Shown here: in pieces, positions 7,038 through 15,174 of the stretch
Numbering within the stretch: the stretch's first letter is position 1
Layout of the letters: every line of letters starts with the position of its first letter
Source: Candidatus Heimdallarchaeota archaeon
GTDB taxonomy: Archaea; Asgardarchaeota; Heimdallarchaeia; JABLTI01
DNA: 33,695 nucleotides
Assembly: GCA_023128635.1 (NCBI GenBank)
Contig: JAGMDP010000011.1
Coordinates: forward strand, 1 to 33,695
Direction of reading: 5' to 3'
The notes under the pieces: model-generated
What the model saw: only the letters and a program-made list of their open reading frames with translations
Told to the model about the DNA's origin: nothing
The model's database searches: none
Made by a program: the position numbers and the translations under genes

Positions 7038-8522
7038 TCAGTCCTCGTACCCGTACATTTTAATGGGGAATTTCTTGCCAGGATTCATGATGCCGTTAGG
7101 ATCAAACACTTTCTTAATATTGAACATGTATTCATAGGCTTCTTGGTGTTCTAGTTCACCAATCCAAGGTGTCTTGAATTCTGAATCACCGATGTAAGTT
7201 GCTGAAGTTCCTTCGAGTTTAATAGCAACCTCGCTCATTTCTCGAACGTAACTGTAAAAGCCTTGCACGTTTTCAGGATCCTTATCATCAACGAAAACAG
7301 CAAAACTAACACTTGGGCTCAATCTATTTGGTCGCTCGTGATACACACACATACCTAGGATTTGCTGGTTGTATTTTCCAGCGATTTCCAGGAATGATTT
7401 GTAAGCTTCCTCGATTTTACCAATTGGTATACCACAGTCAACTGCTCCAAATTTCTTCTCTCTTTGAGAATCAGGCCACTTCTGCCTGAAAGGAGTAAAG
7501 TCAACAGTATACTTTGAAGCCCACCAACCATCTGTGAGTTCTACTTCTTTTACTGGTTGACCCTTATGTCTTTCACAGATTTCAAGAGCATAATCTCGAG
7601 AGAATTTTACTACTTTATCATGATCTTCCATACTGGAAAAAGAAATCCCTAGCAAAGCTTCTGACCAATCAGGAATATCAGGTTCTTTGCCATGTTTCTC
7701 ACGATAAGAATGAGTATAGAAGCCCAATCGTTTCTTGCAATTGATATGAGCTGATTCCAATGCAAGTCCAGAATGCATAATATCACGAATGGCATTCATA
7801 GAATCATCAAGTGATGGGAATACAACCATGTCAACCATTCGGGTCTTCATAACTGGGATGAGTTTCACAGTAGCTTCAACAATAATACCTAGGGTTCCTT
7901 CAGAACCAACTAATAACCAATTTAACTGATAACCAGAATTAGAACAAAGGGCTTTTCTACGACCTGCTCGAACGATTTTACCTTCGCCGGTAATAATGAC
8001 TGCATTAGTAAGATGATCAATCATTCGTCCATGTCTGATGCCAAAAGCAGAATCATTATTGCAAGCAATTGAAGAACCAACGGTTACTGCCTTCTTGCTT
8101 TCTGGTTCCTGAGGAAGATATAAACCATATTTTTTCGCAGCTTGATTCAATTCCCAAAGAGTGATGCCCGCTTGGACAGTAGCAGTCATGTTGTCAACAT
8201 CAATTTCAATGACTTTATCCATTCCTTTTGTTTCAAAAGCAATACCACCATAGATTGGGACGGCTCCGCCACCCATGCCTGTAAGGCCACCCATTGGTGT
8301 AACTGGGATGCGGTGCTTATTTGCGATTTCAACAATTTTTGCACACTGCTCTGTTGTTCTTGGCCGAACTACCACATCTGGCAGATGAATATTCTTGTCA
8401 TCTCGAGGAGACCAATCTCGAGAATAAGCCATCCGATGAATCTTTTCATCGAATACAATGTCATCGCCAACTGCATCTTTTAACTCCTTGATTATCTCCG
8501 GAGTTATTTTTCCAAACTTCAT
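7038..8522 (-). CDS. FAD-linked 2-hydroxyacid oxidoreductase (GlcD / D-lactate dehydrogenase type)
   Basis: 494 aa, with an N-terminal FAD-binding type 4 (PCMH) domain followed by an FAD-linked oxidase C-terminal domain. Seen: VVVRPRTTEQCAKIVEIANK, PVTPMGGLTGMGGGAVP (pyrophosphate-binding loop), the VTVGSSIACNNDSAFGIRHG segment, LVGSEGTLGIIVEATVKL, and the C-terminal MFNIKKVFDPNGIMNPGKKF hallmark. The family oxidises 2-hydroxyacids such as glycolate, D-lactate or D-2-hydroxyglutarate. The substrate cannot be chosen from motifs alone. It is the first gene of the operon with the CCG-domain Fe-S protein immediately downstream, the same pairing as GlcD-GlcF. The upstream 109-bp gap up to the convergent-side regulator contains AT-rich promoter-like sequence. 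Confidence 0.92.
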   Translation of the reverse strand: MKFGKITPEIIKELKDAVGDDIVFDEKIHRMAYSRDWSPRDDKNIHLPDVVVRPRTTEQCAKIVEIANKHRIPVTPMGGLTGMGGGAVPIYGGIAFETKGMDKVIEIDVDNMTATVQAGITLWELNQAAKKYGLYLPQEPESKKAVTVGSSIACNNDSAFGIRHGRMIDHLTNAVIITGEGKIVRAGRRKALCSNSGYQLNWLLVGSEGTLGIIVEATVKLIPVMKTRMVDMVVFPSLDDSMNAIRDIMHSGLALESAHINCKKRLGFYTHSYREKHGKEPDIPDWSEALLGISFSSMEDHDKVVKFSRDYALEICERHKGQPVKEVELTDGWWASKYTVDFTPFRQKWPDSQREKKFGAVDCGIPIGKIEEAYKSFLEIAGKYNQQILGMCVYHERPNRLSPSVSFAVFVDDKDPENVQGFYSYVREMSEVAIKLEGTSATYIGDSEFKTPWIGELEHQEAYEYMFNIKKVFDPNGIMNPGKKFPIKMYGYED

Positions 8523-8631
8523 TTTTTACATTCCTAGAAGTATTAATTTAATCCGTGTATAGTTTGAGTAACTTTATTTTAAAAGTAACTATACCCTTTC
8601 AATTCCCGAGATTTAAAGACTAAGAAGCAAT

Positions 8632-9318
8632 CTAGAATTCTAAACCAATTAATTCAGCGACTTTTTCCATTAAAACAGTCATTTTTCGATTGTGATAATT
8701 GATTCTTCGAAGGAAACTATACATCGTTGCACTATCAATATTGTTTTCATTAATGAATTCAGCTCTTTCTTCTAGCCATTGTTTTAGTTGTTTGTCTGAC
8801 TCGACATTTATCGAATTAAATTCCTTCAGGAAATCCTTGAATTGATCCTCAGAGACTTTAGGATTCAGCGCTTTAGCAAATCGTCCTGCTTCAGCAAAAT
8901 AATTATTATACTTAGTTTTGTCTTTTTTACTCTCAAAAAGGAAGCCACGAGCGGTGCGACCAAAATAAGCAACATTATGTCTGCCTTCATGTAGTGTAGC
9001 TACCACATCTAATAATCCGAAATCTTGCAATTTTTGAATGTGAAAATACATGCTTTGCAATTTCATTTTTTCTTCGAGTTTCTTATTAGCCATATCCAAG
9101 AGTTCCTTAGCAGAAAAAGAATGACGAATTCTCTTTGTACCATTAATCCATTTCTCTTCCTTCCCCTTTCTTATGGAATAAATGATTAGTGTTCTAACCT
9201 CATGTGTTAAGACTTCCTCGCTGGGAATATCTATACTCACAACTAAGGGTAATTTCTCCCAATAACTATAGAGTAATTCTTTTTTCTCTAACTCTTTCTT
9301 GCTTTCCTTCTTGCTCAT
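8632..9318 (-). CDS. Winged-helix transcriptional regulator
   Basis: 228 aa. After a charged Lys/Glu N-terminus come an HTH region around 70-110 (FSAKELLDMANKKLEEKM followed by YFHIQKLQDFGLLDVV) and a wing-like segment (LHEGRHNVAYFGRTARGFLF). The C-terminal half is helical and charged with no recognised ligand domain. The layout matches the regulator at 30024 (EG-loop, then Y-x-R-T-x-x-x-x-F-F), so they belong to one local family of ArsR/PadR-like wHTH proteins. It is divergent from the aldo/keto reductase operon across 130 bp containing palindromic operators that abut a TATA box, so it probably represses that operon and perhaps itself. The effector is unknown. ATG start at 9318 with GGCGAG upstream. 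Confidence 0.78.
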   Translation of the reverse strand: MSKKESKKELEKKELLYSYWEKLPLVVSIDIPSEEVLTHEVRTLIIYSIRKGKEEKWINGTKRIRHSFSAKELLDMANKKLEEKMKLQSMYFHIQKLQDFGLLDVVATLHEGRHNVAYFGRTARGFLFESKKDKTKYNNYFAEAGRFAKALNPKVSEDQFKDFLKEFNSINVESDKQLKQWLEERAEFINENNIDSATMYSFLRRINYHNRKMTVLMEKVAELIGLEF

Positions 9319-9356
9319 GAGCTCGCCTTCTTTAATACTGTTTTTAGAATCCTAAC

Positions 9357-9369
9357 CGAAATATATAAG
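9357..9369. promoter_or_regulatory. Shared TATA box of the regulator/AKR divergent promoter
   Basis: CGAAATATATAAG reads as BRE plus TATA on the plus strand, and its core ATATAT also reads as TATA on the minus strand. Predicted start sites would be near 9390 rightward and near 9335 leftward, so one box may serve both transcription units. Confidence 0.5.
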
Positions 9370-9374
9370 TTTCG

Positions 9375-9399
9375 ACCATTCAATAGTTATTTGAATGGT
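9375..9399. promoter_or_regulatory. Operator 1: perfect 9-bp inverted repeat
   Basis: ACCATTCAA (9375-9383), a 7-bp spacer, then TTGAATGGT (9391-9399). It starts just after the TATA box and covers the predicted rightward start, as expected of a repressor site. Confidence 0.7.
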
Positions 9400-9424
9400 A
9401 CCGTTCAACTTCTGATTGAATGGT
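9400..9424. promoter_or_regulatory. Operator 2: near-perfect copy, directly abutting operator 1
   Basis: ACCGTTCAA (9400-9408), a 7-bp spacer, then TTGAATGGT (9416-9424): the same 25-bp geometry with one mismatch. A weaker GTTCAAA-N5-TTTGAAC repeat follows at 9423-9441. Confidence 0.68.
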
Positions 9425-9460
9425 TCAAATACGTTTTGAACAATAGAGGTGTTTAGAAAA

Positions 9461-10471
9461 ATGAAAACAAGAACATTGGGTAAAACAAAATTGAAGGTAA
9501 ATTCAATAGGAATGGGTTGCTGGGCAATAGGTGGACCCTTCTACCATAGTGGTGGTAGAATTATTTCTTATGGTCAAGTAAAGGATGATGAATCAATACA
9601 GGCTCTGGAGCGAGGAATAGAATTAGGTGTAAATCTTTTCGATACAGCCAATAACTATGGTGGAGGAAGAAGTGAGAAAGTTCTTGGGAATGCTTTGAAA
9701 GGAAGAAGAGAGGATTTTGTCATTGCTACTAAATTTGGAACTGTTTGGGATTTTGATTCCGGTGATCCTGAAGTTCCTATGCGATTAGTCGGAAGAGATC
9801 ACACTCCTGATGGTATTCGAAAAGCGTGTGAAACCAGTTTACAGAATCTGCAAACTGATTATATTGACTTTTATCAAGTTCATTCAGGAAATATGACTTC
9901 AGAAGAAGCAGTAGAAGTTGTTGCCATATTAGAAGAACTAGTAAGTGAAGGAAAAATTCGATATTATGGTTGGAGCACAGATCATTCTGATCGAGGTGCA
10001 CTACTAGCTCTTGGTAAGCATTTTGCTGGCATGCAGTTTCGATTGAATATAATTCATAGTAATAATGAGATGTTGAAATTCCTTGATGAAAACAAAGGTT
10101 TTGGTCTCATCAAGAATCCATTAAGTGGAGGATTGCTAACTGGAAAATACAAGGATGATTCTACAGTCCCTCGAGATCATAATTGGCATGGGAGAGACTT
10201 CACTGAAGGGAGAATAGGACAAACAAGAGTTGTTTTGGAAGAGTTACGAGAGCTTGTGGTTAATGATGGAAGAACACTTGTTCAAGCATCCCTCGGTTAT
10301 ATTCTCGCAAAACACGATAGACTAATTCCAATTCCTGGCTTCAAAACTATCAAGCAAGCAGAAGAGAATTCTAAGGTAATTGAACAAGGTCCGCTTTCCA
10401 ATAAACTTGTTTCACAAATTGACAAGTTATTTGCAGAAGTGCATCAAGATCAATCAGAAGTAGGAGGATAA
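9461..10471 (+). CDS. Aldo/keto reductase 1
   Basis: 336 aa from the ATG at 9461, which follows AGAGGTG with good spacing; a GTG at 9449 is in frame. The (beta/alpha)8 AKR tetrad is present: Asp and Tyr in NLFDTANNYGGGRSE, Lys in IATKFGTVWD and His in FYQVHSGN. The family reduces aldehydes and ketones with NADPH or oxidises aldoses. The C-terminal LIPIPGFKTIKQAEENSKV matches the cofactor-binding helix region. It is close in sequence to the next gene (shared GDP-x-xP, GWSTD, DGRTL-QA-LGYILA blocks), indicating tandem duplication. It is the first gene of a three-AKR operon controlled by the palindromic operators upstream. Substrate unknown. Confidence 0.93.
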   Translation: MKTRTLGKTKLKVNSIGMGCWAIGGPFYHSGGRIISYGQVKDDESIQALERGIELGVNLFDTANNYGGGRSEKVLGNALKGRREDFVIATKFGTVWDFDSGDPEVPMRLVGRDHTPDGIRKACETSLQNLQTDYIDFYQVHSGNMTSEEAVEVVAILEELVSEGKIRYYGWSTDHSDRGALLALGKHFAGMQFRLNIIHSNNEMLKFLDENKGFGLIKNPLSGGLLTGKYKDDSTVPRDHNWHGRDFTEGRIGQTRVVLEELRELVVNDGRTLVQASLGYILAKHDRLIPIPGFKTIKQAEENSKVIEQGPLSNKLVSQIDKLFAEVHQDQSEVGG

Positions 10472-10476
10472 TGTAT

Positions 10477-11478
10477 ATGAAACGAAATTTAGGAAAATCC
10501 AATATCAAAGTAAGTGCCATTGGTTTAGGTTGCTCCCCCTTAGGGGGTCTCTTTTATCACAAAGGTGAACCATGGTCACATGGAGAAGTAAATGAAAAGG
10601 ATGGTATTGAAGCGATTAAGAGAGGATTAGACTTAGGAATTAATCTCTTTGATACCTCGGATGTCTACGGGTGTGGAAAAAGTGAAACACTCCTCGGAAA
10701 GGCAATAAAAGACAGAAGAGATGAAGTGGTTATTGCTACAAAGTTTAGTTCTGTTTGGGATATGAATTCAGGTGATCCTAAAGCTCCTTGTCAATCAACA
10801 GGTGAAAAGAATATTACTCCAGAATACATCAAGAAATGCTGCCAAGAAAGTCTCAAACGATTGCAAACAGATTACCTTGATATCTATCAATTGCATTGGT
10901 CCTCAATGAAAGTAGAGGAAGCAGATAGAGTTCGTAATGTTTTGGAGGAATTAGTTGATGAAGGATATATACGAACTTTTGGCTGGAGTACTGATTCAAT
11001 TGAACGCGCAAAAGCTTTCGCTGATAGTAAGAATTGCTCTTCTATGCAATTCTCAATTAATTTTACACGCTCAAATAACTCAATGTTAGCATTACTTGAT
11101 GAGTATGAACTCGGTGGACTGATTAGATCTCCTCTTGGTATGGGGATATTAATTGGAAAATATAACGAGAAAAGTGTAGCATCAAAAGATCACTACTTAC
11201 AAAGAGTAAACTTTAGCGATGAACGTTTTGTGAAAACATTCGAAGCAGTGAATGCAGTTAAGGAATTAATGACTAGCGATGGAAGAACGTTAGCACAAGC
11301 AGCATTAGGTTATATTTTAGCTCAGCATGAACGAGTTATTCCAATTCCTGGTTTCAAGAACATAAAACAAGTAGAAGATAATGCGAAAGCTATGGATTTA
11401 GGACCACTTTCTAAGAAAGTAATGAACCAGATTAATGATATCTTTTCGGGTTTACGTATGGATATGAGTAAAGCGTAA
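10477..11478 (+). CDS. Aldo/keto reductase 2
   Basis: 333 aa from the ATG at 10477. An ATG at 10471 overlaps the upstream stop, but GGAGG at 10463-10467 is spaced correctly (9 nt) for 10477, and the N-terminus MKRNLGKSNIKVSAIGLGC then aligns with its neighbour. Tetrad residues are in NLFDTSDVYGCGKSE (Asp, Tyr), IATKFSSVWD (Lys) and IYQLHWSS (His). It is a paralog of the preceding enzyme, and the two may act on related carbonyl substrates or as one complex. It is translationally coupled to the first gene and shares its promoter. Confidence 0.93.
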   Translation: MKRNLGKSNIKVSAIGLGCSPLGGLFYHKGEPWSHGEVNEKDGIEAIKRGLDLGINLFDTSDVYGCGKSETLLGKAIKDRRDEVVIATKFSSVWDMNSGDPKAPCQSTGEKNITPEYIKKCCQESLKRLQTDYLDIYQLHWSSMKVEEADRVRNVLEELVDEGYIRTFGWSTDSIERAKAFADSKNCSSMQFSINFTRSNNSMLALLDEYELGGLIRSPLGMGILIGKYNEKSVASKDHYLQRVNFSDERFVKTFEAVNAVKELMTSDGRTLAQAALGYILAQHERVIPIPGFKNIKQVEDNAKAMDLGPLSKKVMNQINDIFSGLRMDMSKA

Positions 11479-11496
11479 TGAAGTTGGAGGAATTAC

Positions 11497-12462
11497 ATGA
11501 AGTATAGAAATGTAGGAAAACATGGTGTGAAAGTCTCAGAAATTAGTATCGGAACGATGTACCATGGTTCAAAAGTAACAAAAGAAAACGCTCTGAAATG
11601 TTTAGAAGAAGCGCACAACCAAGGAATAAACCATATTGATAATGCAGACAGGTATGGATTGTTTGATGATATTCAGATGGAATTCGAGAAGCGAATAAGG
11701 TCAGAAGCAATAGTTGGAGAATTCCTCAAGGATCACTCTAGAGAGGATTTCGTGATTAGTAGCAAAGTATGGTTCAAAATGCGTGAGAGTGTGAATAGTG
11801 GAGGATTAAGTCGGAAACACATTAGAGAAGGAATACGAGATTCGTTAAAGCACTTACAAACAGATTATCTGGACATCTATTATTGCCATCGAGCTGATTA
11901 TTCAACTCCATTGGAAGAAACAATCTCAGTAATGACAAATCTCATCGATGAAGGATTAATACATTACTGGGGAACAAGTCGCTGGCCAGCAACTCTCATA
12001 GAACGAGCAATAGGTTTAGCGAAGAACCTAGGAATGTATCCTCCTCATGTGGAGCAACCAAAGTATCATATGTTGGAACGGTATATCGAAGTTGATATTC
12101 TGGAAATTGCTGCTTTTCATGGTTTAGGATTAATCGCTTATCAACCACTCGCAGGTGGAGTGTTAACAGGGAAATATCTCGAAAAGATTCCAAAAACTAG
12201 TCGAGCTGCTAAAAGTGGATATCAAGCTGGTATGCTTAAACAATATGGTGATAAAGTAACACAACTTGTTCCTTTAGCTGAGTCACTAGAGATACCATTG
12301 AATCAATTCGCAATAGCTTGGACACTTCAAAAACCAGAAATTAGTTCAATAATTATTGGTGCTTCCAAACCGGAACATGTTGTTTCTAATGCTCAAGCAA
12401 GTGAGGTTACTTTAAGCAAAGAAATCATTGAAAAAATCGAAGAAGCATTGAAAAATAGCTGA
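11497..12462 (+). CDS. Aldo/keto reductase 3 (Kv-beta-like branch)
   Basis: 321 aa. The AKR tetrad is present in a divergent setting: NHIDNADRYGLF (Asp, Tyr), VISSKVWFKM (Lys) and IYYCHRADYSTPLEE (His). The segments YWGTSRWPATLIERA, VEQPKYHMLERYIEVDIL and IAYQPLAGGVLTGKYL are typical of the AKR6/Kv-beta and related bacterial branch, so this is not a simple copy of the two upstream enzymes. The start is supported by TTGGAGG six bases before the ATG. It is the last gene of the three-AKR operon, only 18 bp after the second. NADP(H)-dependent carbonyl reduction is expected; substrate unknown. Confidence 0.92.
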   Translation: MKYRNVGKHGVKVSEISIGTMYHGSKVTKENALKCLEEAHNQGINHIDNADRYGLFDDIQMEFEKRIRSEAIVGEFLKDHSREDFVISSKVWFKMRESVNSGGLSRKHIREGIRDSLKHLQTDYLDIYYCHRADYSTPLEETISVMTNLIDEGLIHYWGTSRWPATLIERAIGLAKNLGMYPPHVEQPKYHMLERYIEVDILEIAAFHGLGLIAYQPLAGGVLTGKYLEKIPKTSRAAKSGYQAGMLKQYGDKVTQLVPLAESLEIPLNQFAIAWTLQKPEISSIIIGASKPEHVVSNAQASEVTLSKEIIEKIEEALKNS

Positions 12463-12501
12463 TTTCGATATTAAATAAGGGTAAATCTTGAATTTTCTCT
12501 T

Positions 12502-12518
12502 GAGAAAAAGATTTATCC
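12502..12518 (+). promoter_or_regulatory. BRE/TATA-like element upstream of TPR twin A
   Basis: GAGAAAAAGATTTATCC ends 33 nt before the start codon. Near-identical sequences stand at the same distance before the hydrolase (14288) and the second TPR gene (15175). Confidence 0.5.
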
Positions 12519-12551
12519 TATCATCTTAATTTATTTGTTGGGGTTACTATT

Positions 12552-14237
12552 TTGTCATCTAAATTGGAGAAAGAAATAGAAGGAGTAAAATCACTCATCT
12601 TTAAAGGAGAGCTCAAAGAAGCCCATAAAATAACTAAGGTTTTGTTGAAGAAAGACAATCTGCCTAAAGAGGATGAACTGAAAATAATTGTTTTGCAAAG
12701 TGAAATTAAGAATTATCAAGCATTGCATACTGAATCTCTAAAACTTTCAGAAAAAGTACTCAAAGAAAGCGAAGGAATTGAGAACAATGTGTTAAAAGCT
12801 GATGCTTCGAATATAAAAGCACTATCACTCTACAATATCGGTAAATTCAAAGAAAGCTATGAAGCAACAAAAAAAGGATTAGAATTCATCAAAGATGATG
12901 AGAAATTTGATTTAAAGCAAATAGCACAAACTAAGGTATTGTTGCTTTTAAATTTGGGAACGTTAGAATTTGAGTTTGGAAATTTTCAAGAAGGCAAGAA
13001 ATTATTTGATGAAGTACATGAATTCACTTTGAAAACCAAGATTGATTACTTGATTGGATTAGCAAAAAGCGTTCTAGGTCAAGCAACTATGTTCATTGGC
13101 AATGTTGAGAAAGGTGAAGAATATGTTGATAGTGGATTAAAAATCCTGGAATCTCTTGAGAAGCACTATTTCATAATTTATACTTATTTCGTATACGCAA
13201 CTGTAAAACAATTGGTCAGAAAATTCGATGTTGCACTAGAATATCATCAGAAGGGTATTGATCTCTGTTTAGAAACAGGAGCGAAATTATTGCTTTATGG
13301 TTTTTATACTCATGTAGCACTTATTTATGCTTGTCGATACGATTTGGATAAGGCTTTAGAGTACAATGAACTAGCACTAGAATTAACACAAACCGGAAAA
13401 GCTGTTCTGTACATTAATATTGGTGCCATCTACTTGTTGAAAAATGAAATAGAAAAAGCATATGAAAACTTCTTAGAAGGTTTAGCTGATAGCAAAAGAA
13501 CAGGTCAATTTAGAATGGTACCTGGTCTCCTTTATCATTTGGTCTTGTCGTCTATTCTACTAAAGAAGACTGATCAAGCAAAAAAATATTCGGAAGAAAT
13601 AAAAGAACTAACAAAGGAATCGAGTTTTGAAAAAATAACTCAGTATTATCAACTTGCAGAAGTTCTCATTCTCAAGGAAAGTACTCGAATTCAAGATTGG
13701 TTTAAGGCTATTGAAATTCTTGAAGAGATCGTAAAGGAAGGAAAATTATCTAAAGATTCTCAAATTGATGCCCTCTTCCATCTTGTAGAAATCCGACTAA
13801 AAGAATTACAGGTTACCGCTGATCAAGATATTTTAGTAGAAGTTAAAAAACAGATTGAAATCATACAAAAGCATGCTGAAGAAAGACAGCAATACACAAT
13901 GATTGCAAATTTGTATCGTTTGAAATCACAACTAGCCTTGGTTGAATTGGATGCCGAGAAAGCAGTTGAATTACTTGTTACCGCTAAAACATTAGCAAAA
14001 GAAAAGAACTTACAATTCATAGTAACAAATATTCAGGAAGAACAAACAAAACTCAAACAACAGCAAAACATGTGGAATCGAATGAAGGAACAGAAAGCAC
14101 CTTTAAAGGATGCATTGAAAGAAGTTCATTTAAACAGCAGTGCTAAAAAACTTGCAAATGAAACAATTCTAGAGGTACGCGATGAAAGAACCGGAGATGT
14201 CATCGAATACCGAAAGCTGTTTTCCTTGAAAATTTAG
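12552..14237 (+). CDS. Large TPR protein, twin A (561 aa)
   Basis: The start is a TTG; it is accepted because MSSKLEKEIEGVKSLIFKGE then aligns with the ATG-started twin at 15175, and GGGG lies upstream at 12540-12543. The protein is almost entirely TPR-like helix pairs (for example ALSLYNIGKFKESYEATKKG, YHQKGIDLCLETGAK, HVALIYACRYDLDKALEYNE, NIGAIYLLKNEIEKAYENFL), similar to MalT/kinesin-light-chain type arrays. It ends in a non-TPR tail, EVRDERTGDVIEYRKLFSLKI, conserved in the twin. No catalytic or membrane segment is seen, so it is a cytosolic scaffold or sensor. It is followed by an alpha/beta hydrolase with its own promoter element. Partner unknown. Confidence 0.85.
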   Translation: MSSKLEKEIEGVKSLIFKGELKEAHKITKVLLKKDNLPKEDELKIIVLQSEIKNYQALHTESLKLSEKVLKESEGIENNVLKADASNIKALSLYNIGKFKESYEATKKGLEFIKDDEKFDLKQIAQTKVLLLLNLGTLEFEFGNFQEGKKLFDEVHEFTLKTKIDYLIGLAKSVLGQATMFIGNVEKGEEYVDSGLKILESLEKHYFIIYTYFVYATVKQLVRKFDVALEYHQKGIDLCLETGAKLLLYGFYTHVALIYACRYDLDKALEYNELALELTQTGKAVLYINIGAIYLLKNEIEKAYENFLEGLADSKRTGQFRMVPGLLYHLVLSSILLKKTDQAKKYSEEIKELTKESSFEKITQYYQLAEVLILKESTRIQDWFKAIEILEEIVKEGKLSKDSQIDALFHLVEIRLKELQVTADQDILVEVKKQIEIIQKHAEERQQYTMIANLYRLKSQLALVELDAEKAVELLVTAKTLAKEKNLQFIVTNIQEEQTKLKQQQNMWNRMKEQKAPLKDALKEVHLNSSAKKLANETILEVRDERTGDVIEYRKLFSLKI

Positions 14238-14253
14238 AGAGAAAGATTTTTCT
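14236..14253 (+). promoter_or_regulatory. Promoter-like element / small inverted repeat before the hydrolase
   Basis: AGAGAGAAAGATTTTTCTC overlaps the stop codon of twin A. It contains GAGAAA-GATT-TTTCTC (14238-14253), so it could be both a promoter core and a weak hairpin. It ends 34 nt before the ATG at 14288. Confidence 0.4.
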
Positions 14254-14287
14254 CGATAAATAATATTGATATATTTGAGGGTATGTC

Positions 14288-15064
14288 ATGCCATTTGTTG
14301 AAAGAAGCGGAATAAAAACTCATTATCAAGTTGAAGGAAAAGGTCCTGTAATAGTAATGCTATATGGTTTTATGGGATCCATGGATACTTGGTATAAATA
14401 TAGCTATGTAGATTCCTTGAAGCAAAATTATCAACTAGTGTTAATAGACTTACGAGGGCACGGAAAAAGTGACAAACCTCACGACCCAGAATTATATTTA
14501 ATGAAAGAATTTACATCAGATATTATAGCAATAATGGATAAATTAGAAATAAAAAAAGCTCACTTTTGGGGCTACTCATTTGGCGGTTATCTTGGATTAT
14601 GTCTAACAAAAGATTATCCTAATCGTTTTCTTTCTTTCATACTTGGAGGAATCTCTCCTCAAGAAGCCCCAGAAGAATCATGGGACGCAATTAGAAAATG
14701 GCATGACTCATTAAAAGCAGGTAAAGAAGCATATATTTCCAGATTAGTAAAAGGTGGGTTAGAGTTAACTCCGGAGAGAAGATCAGAATTAGAGAGCTTT
14801 GATTATGAAGCACTTGCTGCCTGTCTGCGTAGTAGAGATATTTTTCTTCCCATGAATGAACATTTACCAGAGTTGGAAATTCCTGTCTTATTCTATGCAG
14901 GTGAAGATGATGAATGGGGGCATTTTCCTAGACTACTCGAATATAGCAGTAAAATGAAGAATGTGAAAGTTGTTGGAATTCCAAATCAAAATCATGCTGT
15001 TCAGGAACAAAAGGATCTAGTTCTTCCACACATACTTGAGTTTTTAGAAGAGATGAAGAAATAA
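14288..15064 (+). CDS. Alpha/beta hydrolase
   Basis: 258 aa with the classical alpha/beta-hydrolase order. The oxyanion region is VIVMLYGFMGSMDTW, then comes DLRGHGKSDKP. The nucleophile elbow GYSFGG has Ser97 (GYSFG rather than the more usual GHSxG). The acid is Asp207 or Asp208 in AGEDDEWG and the base is His236 in PNQNHAVQEQ. The family includes esterases, lipases and C-C hydrolases, and no cap-domain feature narrows the substrate. It lies between two TPR twins of identical length on the same strand, 50 bp after the first, suggesting that the three-gene unit works together or was built by duplication around the hydrolase. Confidence 0.9.
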   Translation: MPFVERSGIKTHYQVEGKGPVIVMLYGFMGSMDTWYKYSYVDSLKQNYQLVLIDLRGHGKSDKPHDPELYLMKEFTSDIIAIMDKLEIKKAHFWGYSFGGYLGLCLTKDYPNRFLSFILGGISPQEAPEESWDAIRKWHDSLKAGKEAYISRLVKGGLELTPERRSELESFDYEALAACLRSRDIFLPMNEHLPELEIPVLFYAGEDDEWGHFPRLLEYSSKMKNVKVVGIPNQNHAVQEQKDLVLPHILEFLEEMKK

Positions 15065-15082
15065 TCTTGATAGATATGACGC

Positions 15083-15110
15083 TGAATAAGTCTTCGACTG
15101 AAGTTATTCA
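15083..15110. other. Hairpin-forming inverted repeat after the hydrolase gene
   Basis: TGAATAA-GT-CTTC-GACT-GAAG-TTATTCA forms an 11-bp stem with a 2-nt bulge and a 4-nt loop. It begins 19 bp after the hydrolase stop and 65 bp before the next start. No T-run follows, so an operator or RNA-processing site is as likely as a terminator. Confidence 0.4.
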
Positions 15111-15123
15111 CATTAAGAAATTT

Positions 15124-15140
15124 GAGAGAAAGATTTTTCC
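15124..15140 (+). promoter_or_regulatory. BRE/TATA-like element upstream of TPR twin B
   Basis: GAGAGAAAGATTTTTCC ends 34 nt before the ATG at 15175, the same element and spacing as at 12502 and 14236. Confidence 0.5.
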
Positions 15141-15174
15141 ATGAAGAAAAGATAAGAATAAGCGAGGTTTATCA

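Noticed and set aside
8142..8483. Plus-strand reading frame of 113 codons antisense to the FAD oxidoreductase
   Set aside because: It lies opposite the conserved FAD-binding domain and has no domain of its own.
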